Origin: Blattamonas nauphoetae
Taxonomy: Eukaryota; Preaxostyla; Oxymonadida
Assembly: GCA_033064195.1 (NCBI GenBank)
Contig: JARBJD010000430.1
Span: 1 to 52,932, forward strand
Reading direction: 5' to 3'
Length of the DNA: 52,932 bases
The position numbers and the translations under genes are program-made. The notes under the pieces are model-generated. The model saw only the letters and a program-made list of their open reading frames with translations, ran no database searches and was not told the origin of the DNA. This document shows, in pieces, positions 42,641 through 52,611 of the stretch (its first letter is position 1; each line of letters opens with the position of its first letter).

Positions 42641-43603
42641 ATGTCACAAAAGATAGTGTACGTTCAACCACAAAGAAAAGCACAAGCGAAGAAACCAAGA
42701 ATGAGATACGCAGCAGAGACTCAAGCAGCATTGAAACGTATCTATGCCGACGATGATATTCAAACCAGACGCAATGATGCTCTGTGTAGTCTTCCATCAG
42801 CACGTGAGTATATTACAAGAACAGGACGAAATTGGACTGCGAAAATAGAACAATACGGACAAGTTCCTGATGTGATGGTGTACGATAATGATACTGGAGA
42901 TCTGATTGCAGTCAATGGTGCCATGCTAACTCCATACAACAGTAGACCAGTTAAAGAGACATACTACGCAATGAATCCAACACCAGACATGCGAAGACTG
43001 AAATCATACACATCGTTCAATCAAGAGAATGGAAGGAAAATAAAAGCGGTGCATAGGAATTTCCTCAAGAATGGAACATACGATTTGCCAACCAATTATC
43101 GAGACATCAGCTATGAAGAGATGAAGACCAAACGATCTCAACAACCATATGCAATAATGAAGAGAGCTGTTGGTGAACACATGACAGACACATTGGGAAT
43201 AACTCGTGCAAATCGAAGCAATCCAGCTGATCCCAGCAAGAATGTGTTAGACAATATGGTGTTCAATTCAATTCAATCACAGATTGCATCACTGATGTGG
43301 GATCAATGGCTTCATGATCATGTTCAGGACTACAATCCCAGTATGAAACAAAAGAAAGCCTTCAAAGATCAGATTTATCCAGTGTTTCTCCAAATGATCA
43401 CTCAAGATACAACGTATTTATCGGAATACTGTACTCGCTATTCAACTCACATATCAACAGAAGTTAATAAACTGAAAGCCAAAGCATTCAAAACAGTCAC
43501 AGATGATGATATCAGTGGATACCAATCTGAAATGCCTGGGTATTATCGATTTGCACAGTTGGACAGTTCTGGAATGGGAGCTATAGATCGAGCAGAAATG
43601 TGA
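42641..43603 (+). CDS. Unknown 320-aa Polinton protein
   Basis: The family is not recognised. The N terminus is very basic (QRKAQAKKPRMRY), which fits nucleic-acid binding. The middle is mixed with an aromatic-rich part (VPDVMVYDNDTGDLIAVNG), and the last 100 residues are helical. The frame is open for 320 codons and the start follows a T-rich tract (TTTTTTTATTTTGTATG). It lies at the start of the structural block, after the ATPase, where Polintons often have a minor capsid or scaffold protein; that role is a guess from position only. Confidence 0.7.
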   Translation: MSQKIVYVQPQRKAQAKKPRMRYAAETQAALKRIYADDDIQTRRNDALCSLPSAREYITRTGRNWTAKIEQYGQVPDVMVYDNDTGDLIAVNGAMLTPYNSRPVKETYYAMNPTPDMRRLKSYTSFNQENGRKIKAVHRNFLKNGTYDLPTNYRDISYEEMKTKRSQQPYAIMKRAVGEHMTDTLGITRANRSNPADPSKNVLDNMVFNSIQSQIASLMWDQWLHDHVQDYNPSMKQKKAFKDQIYPVFLQMITQDTTYLSEYCTRYSTHISTEVNKLKAKAFKTVTDDDISGYQSEMPGYYRFAQLDSSGMGAIDRAEM

Positions 43604-43620
43604 ATTTAAAAACATTAATA

Positions 43621-43648
43621 TATATTTTTATTTTTATAGAAAGTGATG
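43621..43648 (+). promoter_or_regulatory. T-rich start-site box
   Basis: TATATTTTTATTTTTATAG precedes GAAAGTGATG. The T-rich half is the standard one; the TAAATG ending is not exact. Confidence 0.45.
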
Positions 43649-44240
43649 CAACCAATTCTAAGTTGTCAATTTACAAAACACACAAGTTCTTCTTCAGTAC
43701 CAACATCAATCACCAACAATGTCATCATCGAGGATAGGAGCAAAGCTGGTGTAGATAATAGAGGATCGAAGATGGAGATGGTCTCGCAAGAGAGTATGCT
43801 CTGAGCCTGTGGTCACTAATGAACGTGGAGCTTACGATCCACCACTGGAGACATATCCATCAGCGCCAATCCAAAGCCGTTCATTCCACTTCGAGTACAC
43901 ATCTAATATTTCAGCATTCAAAGATCAGCTATTGCTCGTCTACAAGAATGCATTCGCTTGTGAAAAGAAATTATTGAATAATCTCATTGAACCATCGAAG
44001 AAACTGATCACAAACCAAAGTGATTTATGTGCTCTGATTGCGACACTAACAGGAATCAATGATGTGGTGATCGAACTGGATGATTTGTCTGACAAGTGCC
44101 TATGTCTGAATAAACTCCCAGTGTTTAGAACCATTTTCAAGATCCTTGTTGGAGGAAAAGATATGAGTATTGCCTTCAATGAAGCATACCACACTATTCT
44201 CAATTATGGCATTTCTCTTACAAAGGCAATCCCGAGATAA
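43646..44240 (+). pseudogene. Unknown Polinton structural-region gene, broken
   Basis: I do not recognise the family. The start at 43646 is chosen because it follows the T-rich box; the longest clear part (from 43809) has 143 codons. This part is helical, with a leucine-rich segment (LLLVYKNAFACEKKLLNNLI) and a few cysteines, and ends at 44240, 35 bases before the next gene. The gene looks broken, about one break. Its place between the 320-aa gene and the small MAPG proteins suggests a virion protein, which is an inference. Confidence 0.5.
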
Positions 44241-44254
44241 ATTATTAATGAATT

Positions 44255-44278
44255 GTATTTTTTATTTTTCTATAAATG
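44255..44278 (+). promoter_or_regulatory. T-rich start-site box, first MAPG protein
   Basis: GTATTTTTTATTTTTC followed by TATAAATG. It is the clearest copy of the box in the element, together with that at 46853. Confidence 0.65.
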
Positions 44279-44584
44279 GCACCAGGAAGTTTCAACAAAC
44301 TCAAAAATATCGGCAAACAGTTCTTTCAATTCATCAAACCATTAGCTCCAACATTACTTCAAGTCGGTGGTGGATTGCTCTCTCAAACGAACAGTAAATT
44401 TGGACAAACCGCAGGAGGAATACTCAATGGATTAGGAGGAATGATGGACGTTTATCAACAAAATAAGGCGATCAATCGTCAACAAAAACCACAGATGATC
44501 GAATATGAACCACCACGAAATGGACGATACTCCAATGATGATATGCCACTCTCGTCAAATTCCAAAATTCAATTCAAAGGATAA
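44276..44584 (+). CDS. Small MAPG protein 1, 102 aa
   Basis: It begins MAPGSFNKLKNIGKQFFQFI, a basic amphipathic stretch, followed by a hydrophobic, glycine-rich segment (LLQVGGGLLS, GILNGLGGMMD). The C-terminal third is polar and proline-rich. Its start resembles that of the next gene, so the two are probably paralogues. A basic amphipathic helix at the N terminus of a small virion protein recalls membrane-active cofactors such as adenovirus protein VI. That is an analogy only. Confidence 0.65.
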   Translation: MAPGSFNKLKNIGKQFFQFIKPLAPTLLQVGGGLLSQTNSKFGQTAGGILNGLGGMMDVYQQNKAINRQQKPQMIEYEPPRNGRYSNDDMPLSSNSKIQFKG

Positions 44585-44602
44585 ACATTCACTAGTATTC
44601 GA

Positions 44603-44624
44603 ATATTTTTATTTTCCTAAAATG
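44603..44624 (+). promoter_or_regulatory. T-rich start-site box, second MAPG protein
   Basis: ATATTTTTATTTTCCTAAAATG, with the ATG as start codon. It begins only about 20 bases after the stop of the previous gene. Confidence 0.6.
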
Positions 44625-44921
44625 GCACCAGGTTGGTTATCAAAATTAGCAGCAGTTGGAAAAAATATACTCAGAGTTGGAGCTCCATTTCTGAATCTCA
44701 TCCCCTTCGTTGGACCTCTGATTTCTAAGGTAGCACAGACAGGTATTGAAATGATTCCGGATGTGAAGTCGGATCAGCAAATCCATGCAGAAAAGATGGC
44801 ACAATATGAGCAAGCGATCAATGAAGGAAACACTGCAGTTGCGAACAAGCTCAGAGGTGAAATACTGAGACTTGAAGAAAAGCTGAAACCAAAAGCGAAG
44901 AAACCAAAAAAGAAAAAGTAA
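44622..44921 (+). CDS. Small MAPG protein 2, 99 aa
   Basis: The start at 44622 is preferred over an upstream in-frame ATG because the T-rich box ends exactly there. It begins MAPGWLSKLAAVGKNILRVG, then a hydrophobic stretch (APFLNLIPFVGPLISKVA) that could be a membrane helix or hairpin. The rest is charged and helical and ends in a lysine-rich tail (KPKAKKPKKKK) suited to binding DNA. It shares its beginning with the preceding protein. Membrane-active or DNA-condensing minor virion protein is a reasonable guess; I cannot name a family. Confidence 0.65.
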   Translation: MAPGWLSKLAAVGKNILRVGAPFLNLIPFVGPLISKVAQTGIEMIPDVKSDQQIHAEKMAQYEQAINEGNTAVANKLRGEILRLEEKLKPKAKKPKKKK

Positions 44922-44940
44922 CTAGAGTTAAAGCATAAAT

Positions 44941-44966
44941 GTATTTTTTTTATTTTTGTTAAAATG
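44941..44966 (+). promoter_or_regulatory. T-rich start-site box, first capsid-like block
   Basis: GTATTTTTTTTATTTTTG followed by TTAAAATG, ending in the start codon. Confidence 0.6.
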
Positions 44967-46829
44967 AACTCACATTTAACACATCTGACAAACAAAAGAA
45001 CTGGAGCATCATCATTGACTGGAAATACCACTGGAAGGATAGAATACACGAGAGATGACATGGGTCAAATACAACAGCAACTCATGTCCGAGCATCACAT
45101 TAATTACCTCATGAATGATGGAGCTCACAGTACTTCCATCCAGGAATTGAAACCATCAGAGAATGCACGATTCTACACAGGACAGAGATAATCATTCCGT
45201 TGACTGGTAATCAGGACATTTGTCAAATTGATGATTCCTTCATTACATTCACAATGACGCAACATTGAAAGTCAATAATTGGCAAACAACAGCTGGTAAA
45301 ATTGGATCGTACATGAATGAGAGAATATTCATCTTCGTTGGACTCAAACATTCGGCATCAATCTTTCGTGACCTTACTGTTCTTCACAACAATCAGAGAA
45401 TCATCAGCACAACAAACAATGATGTATCAATGGAGTCTCACATCTACAACATGATCAAACCAAGAGTCAATTGGAGAATCGAAAACATTGTCACACACCT
45501 TGGCAGAATGCTTGGAATCATGACGAATCGGTTTGCTGGTGTTTATATTCCACTTTCGGATTTTTACGACGACGTCTGGAACAGGAGTGTTTCAAGACAC
45601 TATTGATGTGCCAATTCGTGTGTCGATTAATCTTGAAGATCTTCTGATATTCTCAGGGATGACTGACTATCCAAAATGTCTCTTTGGGGATTTGAAATTG
45701 AGTGTTCACATGAATGAGGATGCGTTTGTTTGTTGTTCTGTGAATCCTGAACTCACTTTGAAAGATACACTATCATCACTCGTAACTGGAACAGCTGCAG
45801 CGCCAACGATTAAAGCAGCAATTCTCAATTGCATTCAACATCGTCCATATTTCCTAACCAATCTTGTCACCTCATGCACCAAGAACTTCGTTCAAATTGG
45901 TCAATCATTTCAGCAACCAACAGTTACTAAAGACATTGTTTGTTCAACAGCCAATGTCGTGACAACAGAACCTGAATTTGTCGATCAGTACATCTCATTA
46001 AACGTCACAAACTATCGGATTGATGATGTGTATTGCATGAGTGCTGGATACAAAATGAAAGATGGTGCGATAAAGAAACTCATGGAGATGTATCAGAATC
46101 GTCCTGGAACAATTCCAGCAGAGAAGATATCGTTCTATCCATTTCAAAAGACGCCAACGGCAACAGGAATTGATTGTACTCAGCAAATGGTAGTGGTGAA
46201 TGCTAAGGATATCATGCTCCTCTTCCGTCATTACGACAATGAAGTCACTTGTTTCCACAATCCAATGCAGAAGAATATCCAAGTGACTTTACAAAACAGG
46301 TACTATCCAGAACAACCGACAACAACTATTGGAGCTCGCTTCTATCAGTTCGCATTATCGACTCTCAATCTCGATTCGTACCTAGCTGTTCCTGATGATT
46401 TGGAGCGATCACTGACGGATTCTCTCGTTGAAGAGAAACTCACTGGTGATGGAACATATCCCAAATGAAACAATGACAAGAGTTCGTCCAGTTCATGACA
46501 ATACTGACTTTCTTCTGTGCTTTCCTACTCAGAGAAGTGGATGTCCAACAAACTGCAATGATTCGATCAGTTCAAAAGGAAATACTGCCGTCACTTTAAG
46601 ATCACATCCAATCTATCAAGGCAATCTTGACACATACTACAATGTATACAATCCAAGTCAAAGTGGTGGTGATATGACAACATTTACACATCCTCCAGCA
46701 CCAATTACTAGCAACCACTGCAACGCATGGTGGGTCTTACGATTCAGCAATGGTGAACCAAAAGTTGAGTACTATCCAAATCACACATTGAAAGCGTTGC
46801 ACAAAGATTTAGGAATCATTCCAAATTGA
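44964..46829 (+). pseudogene. Capsid-like block 1 (probable jelly-roll capsid protein), broken
   Basis: The block shows beta-rich text throughout: IFIFVGLKHSASIFRDLTVL, DVPIRVSINLEDLLIF, FGDLKLSVHMNEDAF and, at the end, WWVLRFSNGEPKVEYY. Its length of about 620 codons fits a double jelly-roll major capsid protein, the usual product at this place in Polintons. The block after it (46874-48571) has matching segments in the same order, so the two are paralogues. It is broken, about three breaks. Assignment to the capsid is from position, length, beta pattern and duplication; I see no diagnostic residue. Confidence 0.62.
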
Positions 46830-46852
46830 AACAGTAAAGAAAATATTGATAT

Positions 46853-46876
46853 TGTATTTTTATTTTTCTATAAATG
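46853..46876 (+). promoter_or_regulatory. T-rich start-site box, second capsid-like block
   Basis: TATTGTATTTTTATTTTTC followed by TATAAATG. It is almost identical to the box at 44255-44278. Confidence 0.65.
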
Positions 46877-48571
46877 AGAAGTATCAGATCAAATCAATCC
46901 AAACCAACATCGACATTAATTGAGCAAATTGAAGTGCAATCATACTTGCCAAAACAGTGGGATTCAGAACCTCACATCTACTCCATCCAAGAAGTGCATC
47001 CAACAAATCCTCCCATGCCATGCAGAATTGGAGATGAGATTGAAGTTCCACTGTGCTATGATGGACATGATGTGACTGAATTTGCGAAGAGTCATTTGCG
47101 AATCGATCTCACGATTACAGTTCCATATGAAAACCACACAATGGGGAAAAGTAGTATATCTTACTTCGGAATGTTCTACGGTTTCAAGTCATCATCAGAT
47201 GCAATTCGAGATATGAGACTGGTGGACAGTAAAGGAAACATCATTGACAATTCACTCCAGAATAATCATGTTCACGAATCATTTCTGTATCACACTTTCA
47301 AGTCATATGAAGAGAAAACAACATGAAGCACTGCTACAGTCTTTTGAAAATGTTCAGAGAATTGGATCCAAGTGTGTGTGGAGCATATTTAATACCAATG
47401 GATGGTACAGAAACCTCCTATCCGTTAACCATTCCTCTTGTAATACCATTTGTGAATCTCCTTCCACTGAGTACCTTTGATCAGTATCCGAATTCAATCT
47501 TTGGCAATTTACGTTTACGATTTCATTTAACGACTGATTCACTTGTGTATTGTCCCATTCGAGCATCAACTGTCATTCAAAAACGATACAACAAAAATAC
47601 GATACCCCTCGTGCCGTGCCGATTGATACTTTTATTCAACGAGGTTATCTTCAGATGATGCAAGATGGAGAATTGTCAACTTTAACTATGGAGTTTACGC
47701 AAATTGGGAACCCAGTTCTACAATGTGAAAGACATAGAGGACCTAACCACGTCGAAGGAACAGCATCAAAGGATTTCGAATTGGGATTGGATAGAACCTA
47801 AACAGACAACTTCAACTGTCCTCTCTTCATCAGTTGATAAAGTCGCTTCAATTTGTTATGGATATCAAATGACTGATGCAACGAAACAATCACTCTTCAA
47901 CACTTACTCAAAACTGTGTATGTCATCAAAGCAGAAAGAATTGACACACAATCATTTCAATCAACTGCAAGTGCCATGGGAGTGAGATCAAACATCAGCA
48001 TCAAGCTCAACAATCTCATGAATCTAATGTGCTTATTCCCTGAAAGACCAAACGAGTGTACAGTCTTTCGCAATCCTCAATATGTTGGTCTATTCGAAAT
48101 GCTTGGATCCAACTTTCCCAATTTCCCAATGTCAACCAACTCACCAGAGTTCTATCAAATGATGATGGTGAATGGTGATTTCATTGGTTGTTCTGCAACG
48201 GAAGAGTTTGAGAATTCCATTTGTGAACCTCGCATTTGGGACAAAGGTAGTTTGGAAGATATAAAAGGTACAAGAAAAGTAAACCCTTCACAGATGCAAC
48301 TTGTTTCACATTCATGGTTCCAACTGATCGAAGTGAAATTGCTGGTGGTGAAGAAGGTATTTCGACAGCAGAATCAGTCAACATTGTCTTCAGAGGATCA
48401 CCAATCAATCAAGGTGAACTGGATCCATATTTCACCTCAACTCCAGAAGGTCCTCCTCCACCAATTTTGGCATTACATCAAGCTACATACTGGTTGTTCT
48501 GGATTGAGAATGGACAACCACGAGTGCGATATGTCATTGATCGTCGACTCCAGAAGCGTATGAAGAAGTGA
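46874..48571 (+). pseudogene. Capsid-like block 2, paralogue of block 1, broken
   Basis: Matching segments to block 1 occur in the same order: FYGFKSSSDAIRDMRLVDS (block 1 FVGLKHSASIFRDLTVLHN), FGNLRLRFHLTTDSLVYC (FGDLKLSVHMNEDAFVCC), ICYGYQMTDATKQSLF (YCMSAGYKMKDGAIKKL) and YWLFWIENGQPRVRYV (WWVLRFSNGEPKVEYY). The length is also close (about 565 codons). It is therefore a tandem duplicate that has diverged strongly. It is broken, about four breaks. One copy might form hexons and the other pentons or a decoration protein; this is speculation. Confidence 0.6.
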
Positions 48572-48600
48572 AGAGAGAATTGAATGAGAACAAATATGAA

Positions 48601-48626
48601 TTTTATTTTTGTAGAAAACACAAATG
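48601..48626 (+). promoter_or_regulatory. T-rich start-site box
   Basis: TTTTATTTTTGTAG followed by AAAACACAAATG. The T-rich half matches the others, the end is looser. Confidence 0.45.
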
Positions 48627-49038
48627 GTGAAGCGCTACTTCTCAATTCAGAATTCTCAAACACTGCTCAACTCCCTCCTGATTTTTCCAATTCCAGAAAT
48701 CAAAAATATGTTCACTTCCTCGACTGCAAAACTCATCCATGTGAAAGAAGAGATTAATGGTTCAACAACAGTGATATCAAAGACATTCCTCAACACATTA
48801 CAATCCACGGTGATTGGATCCAGACTGATGCATTCACCATGATTCATATGTTGCTTTCTGTAACGAACAGATTGCGAAGCGAAAGAAGTGGGAATTAACT
48901 ACTCGACAATCAATTGTGAAGATCTGGTTCAAAGACAGTTCTGGCGAATCTATTGAGATGGAAACATCAGAGACAATCAATGGAAAAATAATCAAGGAGT
49001 ATTATGAATTTCTGGTTGATCTCATGTTGGAGTATTAA
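48624..49038 (+). pseudogene. Small unknown gene after the capsid blocks, broken
   Basis: The region carries coding-like sequence of about 135 codons in total. The first part (from 48624) has the beta-rich KLIHVKEEINGSTTVISKTF; the later part includes KKWELTTRQSIVKIWF and ends at 49038. I do not recognise the family. It is the last gene on the plus strand, tail-to-tail with the fibre-like gene 30 bases further on, and it appears to have about one break. Confidence 0.45.
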
Positions 49039-49067
49039 CCATCATGTGTATTATATTTTTGATCAGT

Positions 49068-49881
49068 TTATATGATGAGTGTCTGTTGTTGTCCGACAAT
49101 AGAACATAATTCCTGAATGGCTTTGACACAAAAGCAAGAGAGTTCAGCATAATCAACTTGAAGACAATCTGGATTAGAATCGTTCACGACTTCGGGGAAT
49201 ATTTCTTGGATCTGTTGAGCAATCACACCAATGTGTTTCTTCTCACTTTCCTTCTTCAAGCATTCACATTTCTCTTTGCAGTTCTTCAAGTGTTCTTCAT
49301 CTGTCTCATTCTCTATTTGTTTTGTCACCTTGTTGATCTTCGAATCGAATGTGTTGAATTGATACTTCACAATTTCCACTTTATTCAGTTGCTCAAGAAC
49401 ATCGGGATATGGTTCAATATTTCTTTTCACTCTTCTGTCTGATAGCTGAGAAAAACTTCCTGTTGTAGATATTGAAAACACTCCTGAACCAGTGTCCTCA
49501 TCGTAGTAATAGAGAGCTGGTTTGTCACAGGAGACCACATAATTATGCCATCACCATTGAACTGAATTCCTGAAGTTTCTGCAATTGATTGTGATATAGA
49601 AACGCCAGAAGAAATGTTGATGCCGGATATGTTCCAGGATACTTCGGAAGTGATCCTCTGATATATTCCACTTCGCTCCATTCACATTAATCAATCCTCC
49701 GATTGTTGGTGTCGTGATCGATCCATTTGTGCTGACCACTTTTGGATTGAAGATATCGCTGTCTTGTGTGCTTCTGTTGTCTTCTGAAGTGATTCAATCA
49801 CTGCTGCATTCTCGTTGGTTGTCGACAGATTATGATCAATCATTTTCTCAATCATTTGTGAATTGTATTTTGTCGACTCAT
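49068..49881 (-). pseudogene. Fibre-like protein with S74 intramolecular chaperone domain, broken
   Basis: The minus-strand product ends in a Peptidase_S74-type chaperone, which helps trimeric fibres fold and then cuts itself off. The pattern is clear at about 49095-49470: LSDRRVKRNIEPY, VEIVKYQFNTFD, KHIGVIAQQIQEIFPEVV and VDYAELSCFCVKAIQEL. Upstream lies S-, T-, G- and I-rich beta sequence (SVSISQSIAETSGIQFNGDG, STNGSITTPTIGGLINVNG) typical of trimeric fibres. The gene starts at 49881, where its ATG overlaps the stop of the partial 129-aa gene copy, and it is broken, about two or three breaks. Fibre genes of this kind occur in phages and some Polinton-like elements. Confidence 0.85.
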
Positions 49882-50057
49882 TTCGTTTGCTCTTTCATTG
49901 AAATTAAAATTTTGATTCCCTCATGAACATACGTCACCGGCACATTATTTCTGACATACTCAGAGACGAGCGAACAGTTCTCTTCTCTCATTGATTCAAT
50001 TAATGCTTGTTCTGAACATACTCGACGTCTTTCCTTGTACATCGCAGTTGGATTCAT
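49878..50057 (-). CDS. Partial right-end copy of the 129-aa repeat gene
   Basis: The first 47 or so codons match the gene at 3073-3462 almost exactly (MNPTAMYKERRRVCSEQALI) because both lie in the inverted repeat. The repeat ends at 49920, after which the frame runs 12 codons further into unique sequence and stops at 49878. Its TGA overlaps the ATG of the fibre-like gene. It keeps only the first of the two repeat units. Confidence 0.7.
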   Translation of the reverse strand: MNPTAMYKERRRVCSEQALIESMREENCSLVSEYVRNNVPVTYVHEGIKILISMKEQTK

Positions 50058-51946
50058 TTAATACAAATTAAAAATTCAGAATTAGATTTTCTTTCGTTGA
50101 TTTCTCAGTTTTGGATTTTTCACCAGAAACGAGGATCAATGGGTTCGATCACTCATTTCTCAACTATGTTCGTTTCGTTCTAATTCGTCGCGTTTCAGAT
50201 TCTCCGGAACTGTAGGATCATCATGGTATGCTTCATTTTTACTTTTCCGAACTTTTGCAGAGATATTTGAGGTTTCACAACCGGGTCCAGATCTCGGAAC
50301 TTTTATGTAAAAGTATGCCGCTCTCATTTTCTCTTATTTCAGCTCTGTTTCACTCGGTTTTGATTGAATTGTCACTTCATTTTCTAGGATTATTTCATTT
50401 TGACCTCACTTCAGTCTTCATTTTTCGTTGTTTATCCATAATATCCACTTCATTCATGTTTCTTTCAACTAAACTTTTCTCGAATTCAACACACTAATTC
50501 TCGTTTACTGGATTTTCCGGACTTTTGCAGAGATCCGCCATTCAACGGCTCACTTCATATCTCGGTATTTTTCCGGAAAATCCAACCTTTCACGAACATT
50601 TTGAATCATTTTGTTGTTTTAAGAGAAAAACCTGAACACAGACCTAATTTTCACTATTGGTGTCATATTTCACACCGTTTTCACGATCGTCAATTTCCAC
50701 TCTCAGTTTCAGACTTGCCCGTTTCATTGTTGGTTGTTTCGCTTTCTTTTACTCTGTTTTGTGAAAAGTTGATGAAAGCTTGACTAAAATGATGTGCTAG
50801 TGAAGTGAGAACGGCCCACAAAATGGAATAATAAGAGCAAAATGAAGAGGAATGGTGAAGAGATCAAATGTGAAATGGGAGAGAAAGTGATGAAATGAAA
50901 GGGACTACAGTCGGTTTTGAAGTGACAAAACGGTCAAAAGTTGTGAAGTGAAAACATGAAAAGTGACTTTATGGGAGAACTATCCGACAAAATCTCCTCA
51001 AAATTTGAGCACACCTTACTCATACCGTGAGAAAGAAGGATTTGCAGTGAAAATCAGATCAAAAATCCATAGTGTCAAAATGTTAGTGCAAGCGTGTCGT
51101 CACAAGAGTGATCGAAAACCGACCCTCCAGAGCGAACTATAGGTGGTGTAAAACCAGAATTCTCAAAAAGCGTCGCTTGAGTGCAATTGCGAAGTGGTTG
51201 ACGTGAAATCAATGAGAAATGAAAATTGACAAAAATTGTGAAAACGATCGTGTGTCGAGGATCGTCAAAACCGAATGACGCGAATACCTGTCCACTACCG
51301 ATTTGACACGTTTTGAGACCATCAGAGGGCGAAAAGTGACGTGTTGGAGAAGCGAGACGTCACTTTCTCCTCCTTAAAAATTTTGTCATTTTCAAAATAT
51401 GTTGTGGGGTCGGATCAAACTTTATTTTCAAAAGTGCTTTTTCTGAAAATTTCACCTATCAAAATCAATTTTGTAATTTTAGAACGTGTTTGAACACAAT
51501 TTGAGACATAAAGGTGTTCATAGTGGCGAAATCCGAACATCGACTTTTCGTCACTTTTGGACCTAAGTTCGGTACACAGTTCGACGAATTCTCAACCGAT
51601 TTTCATCAGGATTGTTTTGATCGATGACCGACAGTGTCCCCGAGATTTTAGAATTTTTGCAGAATTTTTCGAAATGGTTCTCACATTGGATTCGACTGAT
51701 TTGTGGTCAAAAGGAAAAACACCAAAAAGTGCCAACATTCAATTTTGATTGTTTCCAAAATTCAAAATTTTTTCACGAGGTCAAAATATTGGACATATTT
51801 TGAGAATTTAGGCCAAATATTGATGTCATCAAAATGTCATAAATTCCTTTTAATACAAGATTCAAAATTGGTCAATCGGACTTGACTTTTAGTTTTGATT
51901 TCAATGACAATTTCAGATTGGTTCTCTATTCGCTTCTATAACTACT
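49920..51946 (-). repeat. Right terminal inverted repeat of the Polinton
   Basis: This is the reverse-oriented partner of 293-3210 and is 2.0 kb long. The two 20-bp CTCTGCAAAAGTCCGG-type sequences recur here reversed at 50245-50264 and 50515-50534. Apart from the partial 129-aa gene copy I see no gene; a 77-codon frame present in the left copy (2297-2530) is not kept open here. The copies differ by scattered substitutions and small indels, so they have not been made alike recently and the element is not young. Confidence 0.92.
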
Positions 51947-52611
51947 GCGTGGATGTGAAACCGGTGAATGCAGAATGAGATCGAATCAATTCATTGAACA
52001 AGAGGTCAGACACCGACACGACGCCTATTTTGATATGCTTGTACAGGGCCTTCTACACGTCAGAAGGGTCCCGAAAAACCTTTGTCGGCGGGAGTATCTT
52101 CGAACAACTTCTGGACTGACTATCCAGTTGAAGTATATTTCCATCTTCAGGTTTGACTCTTATCTGGCTCTGTTGGTGAGTGTTGAACTTTTGAATGATG
52201 TCAAAAGTCTGACCAAATTTGTACTTTTTTCAATTGCTTTCATCATTTTACCCAGCTATCTCAATCAATATTTGCACGTTGATCAATTATCCAGAAAAGT
52301 CATTCACGAGTTAGTCAAGCCGTCAAAACACTGCCAATATGCGTTTTTGAACTTGATTTCATTTTTGAAATGTTCATACCCTTCCATTGTTCTCTTTATT
52401 TCTTTTTTCTCGGTTTCAATTCATATTAATTTCATTACTTCCACTTCACTAAAGTTTTGTTCGGATCTTTGATGGACATGTGATGTTTTTGGCGCTTTGC
52501 ATTTTGTGACATCGACATTCGTTTATTCTCATTTTACCCTCAAAACAGCTGAACAAATTTTTCTTATTCGTCATTTCACCATGATCACTGCTTTGCCTTT
52601 TCTGAGATAAA
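51947..52611. other. Right flank outside the Polinton
   Basis: A plus-strand frame of 165 codons (51975-52472) begins with a plausible coding stretch (about 60 codons, RHRHDAYFDMLVQGLLHVRR) and then turns into T-rich, hydrophobic text. A GTGAGT at 52173 could be a splice donor ending an exon. I recognise no family. Confidence 0.3.

Larger units (their letters stand above)
293..51946 (+). mobile_element. Polinton/Maverick virus-like element, broken, with nested DNA transposons
   Basis: The limits are the outer ends of a long inverted repeat pair that both begin AGTAGTTATAGAAG reading inward. Between them lie the marker genes of the family: protein-primed type B DNA polymerase, rve integrase, FtsK/A32-like packaging ATPase on the opposite strand, capsid-like blocks and a fibre-like protein. 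Span is 51.7 kb; subtracting inserted elements A, B and D leaves about 20 kb, the usual Polinton size. No 6-bp target duplication is visible (AACAAA left, GCGTGG right), so an end may have been rearranged or the flanks have diverged. It is a fossil: three element insertions lie in the polymerase and roughly ten smaller breaks are spread over other genes, while integrase and several small genes still look whole. I did not recognise an adenain-type protease. Confidence 0.93.
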
